Below are positions 58,540 to 64,000 of a stretch of DNA of 64,000 nucleotides, one piece after another. The stretch's first letter is position 1. Each line of letters starts with the position of its first letter. The translations under genes were made by a program, and so were the position numbers. The notes under the pieces are model-generated. The model saw nothing but the letters and a program-made list of their open reading frames with translations. It was not told where the DNA came from and did no database searches. Source of the DNA: Cladosporium sp. IMV 00045 (lineage: Eukaryota > Ascomycota > Dothideomycetes > Cladosporiales > Cladosporiaceae); the NCBI GenBank assembly GCA_001931905.2, contig MSJI02000904.1, positions 124,001 through 188,000 of the forward strand, in the 5' to 3' direction.

Positions 58540-61500
58540 ATGCCACCGATGGAAGGACTTGGCGCGGCAGCTTCAATCTTGCAGGTGGCAGATATCGGCT
58601 TCGAAGTTGGGATCGTGCTCTTCAAATACGCTAGAAAGGTCGCATATGCTGAGAAACAGCTCAAAGAACTCGGCGACCAGGTCGAGGCGAATGCGACATG
58701 CCTTAAGACCGTCGGCGCTTTACTGGACGATCCTGAGACCCGGGCTCTTCATACTGCGAAGCTGTACGACGACACTCGCGCTGTGTCGAGAGGATGTAAG
58801 GAGGTCTTCTATGAGCTTGACAAAACGATTTCAAAGCTTGACGATGGTGGATCGAAACTGTCAGTGGGTGTAAGACTGCAATGGCCGTTATATAGCAGAA
58901 AGTTGGCAGATCTCCTAAAGGTTCTCAAGAACTATAGCGACGTGTTGCATCTCATGCTTGCCGTACTCCACATTGTGGAAGGCCGACGAGCAGCGTACGT
59001 CCATTTCAACTCTTCTGCAAACATGACGTACTGACTGTGCTATAGGACTTCAAAGGAGTTACAAGCCCTCGGCAAAAGTCTACGCCGTCTGTCAATATCG
59101 AATGCGAGTCTCTCGAAATCCAACAAGAACTTGGTCGACATGTTGTACACCAATCAGCAGGCCCCCAAAAAGACCGACATCGACCATGCGAGCCAGATGT
59201 TTTTGACAAACCAACGATCCATTGACGCACCCAGCGCCGACCCTGCCGTCAGCACAAGCGTCATAAATGATCCTCCAAAGACCAGCCCCGTTAAGAGGCA
59301 GAAGCGAAGAAGCACCGATTCCACCCATGATCACCTCCAGCGTTGCATGGATTCTGTGCAGGAACTCGCAAACACCATCGCATGCGCCATGAGTGCTTGG
59401 CAGGGCCACGAAAAGAACGGCAGTTCCGACATCCACGGCTCGCATGCCAAACTTATCGCGGATATCAGCGAACTTCCCACGGACCTGGAGTGCGAAACGT
59501 GTCGAGGGCGCGTGTCATGGTCGCACTTCGACCTCGTCAAAGCTGCATCCGAATGTCTGGGCACCTGCACTTGTGTAAACCGAATCTCTTCTTCCCATTG
59601 GAGATGTTGCAACTATGATCCGGCGGATACGTATAAGGACTCTGAGCCGAGAGGCCGTGGAACTAAGCTGCGGCGTGGTAGCGTCGATTGCGGCGGAGCC
59701 ATCAGAGAGCGTTCTGTTAGCATGATCGAGTCTTATGGAGCCGACCCGAGGAGGTCTACCCGGGATGTTGCATTCCCACCAAGCCAGCGCGGCTGGGACA
59801 AGATTCAGGATCTTGGACGCAGTCGAAGCAAACGGAACCCTGTCCCTCACTCTCCATCTCGCAACCGTGATGAGGACGAGTCTCGTGGTAGATACACCGA
59901 CAGCCGGGATCCCTACTATATCGCACCTCGCAAGACTTCGGCCGACAGGAACAGAGCGTCACTTATTCACCGCGAGCTCGGTCTCGCACCTCAAGATCAC
60001 AGCTCAGACTCTGACCCCGACCGAGAACGTCGACGTCGGGAGAGAGAGCAACGACAAGCTGAGCGCCAAGGCCGTAAGGCGAATTGCCACCAAGGCGATG
60101 CCGCCAATTACTACGAGCAGAACGCGAACTCGCCTCCACGTCCAGGCAGTCTACGTGCTAGTTGCGAGGACGACGCCAGCCAAGCGCCCAGCCAGGGCAC
60201 GTGGTCATCGGCACCAACGAACCCGGATCTTCGACGTCGCGCTAGCATTCTCGACACCACGATGGACCCGGGTCTCATGGCGCAAGTCATCGACAATAGC
60301 GCGAGCGAGAAGCGCGAGAACCGTGTGCGGATTGTCGACCCGCCGTCGGACGAGGAGGATAAGAAGCCGAAGGGTATCCTGAAGAGGCCGACCTCTAAAT
60401 ACCCCGAAGACCCGAACGCTGTGCGTGAGGGCGTGGCGCCATTGAAAGATGTATGTTTCTCTAATATACCCATTCCTCCGCCGCTTTCACTAACCTCCGC
60501 TCCTAGGCGAATAAAAAGGACATCCCGCCCGGCGCCCGCTGGACTAAAATCGACCGCCGTCTCGTCAACCCGGAAGCGCTCGAGAAATCCAACGAGCGCT
60601 TCGAAGAGCGCCAGGACTTCGTCATCGTCCTGCGCGTCCTCACCAAAGAGGAAATCCAGGAACTCGCCGACCGTACGCGCGACATCAGAGGTAAGCTCGA
60701 TTACCCTTTTGCTAAAATCTCCCGGATGAACCCTCGTTCCAACACTCCCTCGCAGAACAATCACTAAAACTCTATGTAGCCGAACCTCGCGCTCAGGAAG
60801 ACAAGCACGAGCGCCGCGCTTCGAGAAGAAGGACCAGGAAGGACCGCGACGAGTACGAGGATGAGAATTCCGAGGACGAGTATGCTCCCCGCAAGCCTGA
60901 GATGCTCGAGGCGCTGGGCGCGCCGAGCACGGGCGGTGCGCCTTCGGATCAGCAAGAGCGCCAACGCGAGCATGCACGCCAACGAGAGTCCGACAGGACT
61001 CGTGGCCAGGAGCGTAGGGGACGTGATGAGCGCAGGGAGCACGACAACGCCAAATTCGAGAGGGGACGACGCGGCAAGGAACGCGAGGAGCGTGGGGAGC
61101 GCGACCATGCCGGGCGCGAGACGAAGGTCAAGCAGCGTAGAGAGAAGGCCATTGATGATGAATCGCCGCTTGACCGCCCAAGGGACCCTTATGCCGAACC
61201 CGACCGTGGGCTTGATTTTGCATTCGAAGGTCTGGATGGGCAAAAGCCTCGTGATGCTCCACACGAGATTCGACGCGTTCATACGGCCTTGCCCGGCTCA
61301 CACGAATCCGAACGCGAGGGCCGTCGACGAATGTCCGAGGGTACATTGCCATTTCGACCGCAGCCTGAGAATAACGATCGTGATAGAGATCGCTCTCACG
61401 AATCACCACTTCATTTTCGGGAGCCACCACGCTTCAAAAATACCACAAGTGCTGATGAACAAGACCGCCATCGCATGCAGCAAATTCAGCACGAGCTCGG

Positions 61501-62614
61501 CCTTCCGAGCTTGCACAACGATAACGATCTAGAACGCGTCGATCCCAATCGAGAACGTCGGCGTCGACAGAGAGAATTGAGACAAGCTGAGCGCAAGATT
61601 CGCGTAGCGAACAGTCACCAGACTGATGCTGGTAAACCGTACGTTCACGATCTACCAGAGACTGCTCGTGCGGATGGTTCACGTGTACGTCCTGAGCACC
61701 ATACAACACCGGTGTCTGGACAGGGTACGTGGTCCACTGGCCCCAGCCGGGACGCTCACGGTGTGCGACGCCGTGCCAGCATCCTTGAATCAGCAGTAGA
61801 TCCAGACCTCATGGCGCAAGTCAGCGAGGCTGACTCGCTACTCGAGGGCGATGTTGTATCGCCGGCCGAGCTTGAAGAAGTCTTTTTGAGCGAAACTCAT
61901 TTCGAGACCGACGGATTTGAGTCTGATCCGGATTCTGACTCCGGCATCTCCAGCCAGTTTGCGAAGCTCAATTGTAGTGAACGCAACGAAAAGTCGGAAA
62001 TAAGGGAGATGCGCAGAGAGCGACGACTCAGTAAGCGCACTAGCTCACGCGTGTTCAAGCGACCTCATAGCCAGAGCCCCAACGGTGACACCGAAGCCAC
62101 GGACACCGACGTTGCGAACGACCGTAGTTGCGACACAAACATTAAAAGGCTCAGACGACGCGTGCAAGGTCCTGCTGGTGAAGTCATCGAAAACAACACC
62201 AAGAACAAGCGCGAAGACCATGCTCGAGTTGCCAACCTATTACCAAAAGGTCCGCCGATTGAACGGGTCCCACAGCTCTTATCTCAGACGTCTTCCCATT
62301 CTCCATGCTACACCACGGTCGAGGAAGAGCAACATGTGTCATGGCTCCCAGCAAGCCCCTTAAGGACAGCACCCGCAGCAGAGCATCCTTCTTTAAAACG
62401 ATCTCATTCACAAATGGTGACAGGCACTGGAAATATTTCAAGCCCTCTGGCACCAGAGCTTTATGATGATGATGATGATGAGGTCGAGGATCTTTCGCCC
62501 AAGCACAGCCGCTTCGATAGAGATGAGGCAATGGAAAGCTCATCCGCATTGCAGGCACTCCTGAGCAGGTGGTTAGGCGATAATGCAGATGCAGTGCTTC
62601 CAGAGACGGCATGA
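58540..62614 (+). CDS. STAND-type N-terminal / DUF8035 protein with internal duplication
   Basis: Function unknown. Four exons: 58540-58994, 59046-60450, 60507-60690, 60756-62614; 1300 residues. Residues 1-150 (GLGAAASILQVADIGFEVGI) resemble the helical N-terminal domain of fungal STAND/NLR-like proteins; no NACHT or NB-ARC follows. A Cys-rich patch (about 300-345) and Arg/Ser/Glu-rich disordered sequence lead to a DUF8035 domain spanning exons 2-4 (about 610-695), with PPGARWTKIDRRLVNPEALE and DFVIVLRVLTKEEIQELADR. Residues about 455-570 and 920-1036 are homologous to each other (DRERRRREREQRQAERQ versus NRERRRRQRELRQAERK; RRRASIL and LMAQV in both). Exon 4 is far longer than needed to finish DUF8035. 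A shorter gene plus a second truncated copy is an alternative, but the frame is continuous with no stop. Confidence 0.78.
59953..60300 (+). repeat. Intragenic duplication, copy A
   Basis: Upstream copy inside exon 2 of the DUF8035 gene, encoding HRELGL ... PDRERRRREREQRQAER ... SQGTWSS ... RRRASIL ... GLMAQV. It matches the copy at 61470-61820 at both DNA and protein level, with gaps. Confidence 0.8.
61470..61820 (+). repeat. Intragenic duplication, copy B
   Basis: Downstream copy inside exon 4, about 1.5 kb from copy A, encoding QHELGL ... PNRERRRRQRELRQAER ... GQGTWST ... RRRASIL ... DLMAQV. A further weak match (RVFKRPHSQSP versus GILKRPTSKYP) lies beyond it near 62047, so the duplicated unit is larger and contains an insertion. 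Confidence 0.8.
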
Positions 62615-62798
62615 TTTCTGGTACGGCGCACAATGCACGAGGATTGGCTCAAGTTCAGTGCAGTGGGTTTGAGGACTAAAGTACACTTTCATCTCATGCT
62701 GAGATGCAACGATGTATCCAGGAACTCATATCCTCTGTACAGTCGTCAGCATCGTATAACGCAAGAAAAGCTGAATTTGGGAGGCATTGAATTATTAT

Positions 62799-62829
62799 CA
62801 GATGACTCAAAAATATTCATGCAATGCTC
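62799..62829 (+). repeat. Direct repeat flanking DUF8035 gene, right copy
   Basis: 31 bases beginning CAGATGACTCAAAAAT match 57837-57867 in 27 of 31 positions, in the same orientation. The two copies bracket the whole DUF8035 gene. Confidence 0.6.
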
Positions 62830-62958
62830 CTTCAGACTTGAACAACTAGTCTACGTAGGCCAAGCATGTTCGATTTGTCAATGAGGCATTTTTCAGCCAG
62901 CATCAGCTGATACATTCCCAATCTGTACCCGCCTCGTTTGCGCCACGTTCCCCCCTGT

Positions 62959-63025
62959 CCTCAAAAGGTGAGGAGATCGTCTTGAGTCTTCCAACAGATG
63001 GCTTCCTTGGTCGCACCTTTTGAGG
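62959..63025. repeat. Perfect 12-base inverted repeat
   Basis: CCTCAAAAGGTG at 62959-62970 and its exact reverse complement CACCTTTTGAGG at 63014-63025, with 43 bases between. It could form a stem-loop or be a small mobile-element remnant; no flanking target duplication was recognised. Confidence 0.55.
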
Positions 63026-63568
63026 AGAAGTTAAGTCTGCCTGCAAATGAATGACAACACCGATACAAGCGTGTGTCTACGAGAGTTGACGCAATCATTG
63101 CTTGCTGCAGATGCTATCTCTACAAATGCGAGCTGAGACATTGCGCCCTTCAATATCATTACAGCAGCCATAAATGGGCGCGGCTTTAGCCAAGTCTCCT
63201 GCAAGTGACCACTTTCGTCCAGGAATATGACTTGATATTGCATTTTCGAGACCACAGCTTTTAGGTAGCCTGACCTCCTGCTGCCGACCCAACCACACCG
63301 ACGACCCGAAGCAATATCCGGAACGATCCGCAAGTGATCTCATTGAACTGCTGAGTTGCAGCTGACAAGGAGGAGAGTGCTTTAAGTTCCAAAGGGTGCG
63401 ATACTGTCATAGCCTTCGCACAGTAGATATCATGCCTACTACCTTCCAAACTCTGGCCTGATCATACTATTGGCAGTCGACCTTGGATCTCAGCAAGCGA
63501 ACCAGATTACTAGGCAGTTACCACCGGCGTGAACATTAGCAAGATAAAAGGCTCTACTATCAACGGCC

Positions 63569-63985
63569 ATGGGACTTTTCAGCGCGGTGTTGGGCGGAGC
63601 TGCCCTCCTAGCGATCGAAAATGCCCAAAGAAAAGCAAAAGAACGAGCACAGCGACAAGCTGCTCAACAGCAGCCTCCACCTGCTAATCTGGCTGGTATC
63701 TGGCAACCTTGTTACGTTCCGAACCCTTACCAGGGCGTGGTAAATCCGTGGTGGCTCCAATCTGTTCCTCCAGTTCAGCCCCAATACAATGTCTTCGAGC
63801 CAAGTATGGGCATAGCGAATCCATGGTCACCATTCCAGCCTGTTTACCCGGCCCAACCCCAACAAAATGCTTTCGATCCAGTCCAGGGCGTGGCGAATCC
63901 ATGGCCGCCTTTCCAGCCTAATGTGCCAGATAGAGCCCGCGAGAATGCAGTAAGTACCATTGGGGAGCGAGCCATACTCTGCTGA
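63569..63985 (+). CDS. Small protein with 26-residue NPW repeats, possibly 3' partial
   Basis: Not recognised. From ATG 63569 the frame encodes 138 residues. The N-terminus MGLFSAVLGGAALLAIENAQ is hydrophobic for about 17 residues (possible membrane helix or signal), followed by a basic helix (RKAKERAQRQ). Residues about 52-127 are three tandem repeats of 26 residues with the pattern QGVxNPWxxFQPVxPxQPQxNxF (PYQGVVNPW, PSMGIANPW, PVQGVANPW). A strong donor-like GTAAGTACC at 63950 falls exactly at the end of the third repeat, so the true protein may continue through an intron into further repeats beyond the window; otherwise it ends at TGA 63983-63985. Confidence 0.6.
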   Translation: MGLFSAVLGGAALLAIENAQRKAKERAQRQAAQQQPPPANLAGIWQPCYVPNPYQGVVNPWWLQSVPPVQPQYNVFEPSMGIANPWSPFQPVYPAQPQQNAFDPVQGVANPWPPFQPNVPDRARENAVSTIGERAILC

Positions 63986-64000
63986 TCGCAAGCACACCTT

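Larger units (their letters stand above)
62615..63568. other. Intergenic region with inverted repeat
   Basis: About 950 bases between the DUF8035 gene and the terminal repeat-protein gene. It holds the right copy of the flanking direct repeat and a perfect 12-base inverted repeat at 62959 and 63014. A leader with TATA-like AAGATAAAAG sits at 63541-63550, about 20 bases before the next start codon. No gene seen. Confidence 0.5.

Overview
The window is nuclear DNA of a filamentous ascomycete. The evidence is single-copy eukaryotic core genes split by short (about 45-170 nt) GT-AG introns, C/T-rich tracts upstream of several start codons, and fungal families (Zn2Cys6 regulators, COX16, ISN1, DUF8035, type III PKS). 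The style fits Dothideomycetes, but I cannot name the species from sequence alone. Exon models were built by eye from reading-frame continuity, splice sites and family motifs.

Positions 1 to about 42.5 kb form a conserved housekeeping block. In order: NOT1 (CCR4-NOT scaffold, 5' end cut by the window edge), a Kes1/Osh4-type oxysterol-binding protein, ISN1 IMP 5'-nucleotidase (minus, six exons including an 11-nt microexon), Mediator MED17, phosphofructokinase, COX16 (minus), a Mec1/ATR checkpoint kinase, an EF-hand MscS channel, eIF3c, an unknown probably mitochondrial protein, a Zn2Cys6 regulator, ESCRT-III DID2/CHMP1, and a CAX-type Ca2+/H+ exchanger with a very long loop. ISN1/MED17 and COX16/MEC1 are divergent pairs with short shared promoters.

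From 42.5 kb to the end the content turns accessory. There are decayed tandem repeats (43.4-44.2 kb), an ankyrin-repeat protein with a short N-terminal segment resembling HET-s-type amyloid motifs, an AAAP amino-acid transporter (minus, five exons), a lone Rei1/ZNF622-like zinc-finger protein, and a small specialised-metabolism locus. That locus holds a type III polyketide synthase with an intact Cys-His-Asn triad, a Zn2Cys6 regulator, and a 2-oxoglutarate/Fe(II) oxygenase that lacks its N-terminal domain and is frameshifted. It is followed by a 1300-residue protein with a STAND-type N-terminal domain and a DUF8035 domain, whose C-terminal half is a diverged second copy of its own middle. The last gene, at the right edge, encodes a short protein with 26-residue Asn-Pro-Trp repeats.

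No rRNA, tRNA, CRISPR array or intact transposon was found. The most unusual items are the internally duplicated DUF8035 gene, the compact PKS locus with its broken oxygenase, and the amyloid-motif-like ankyrin protein.
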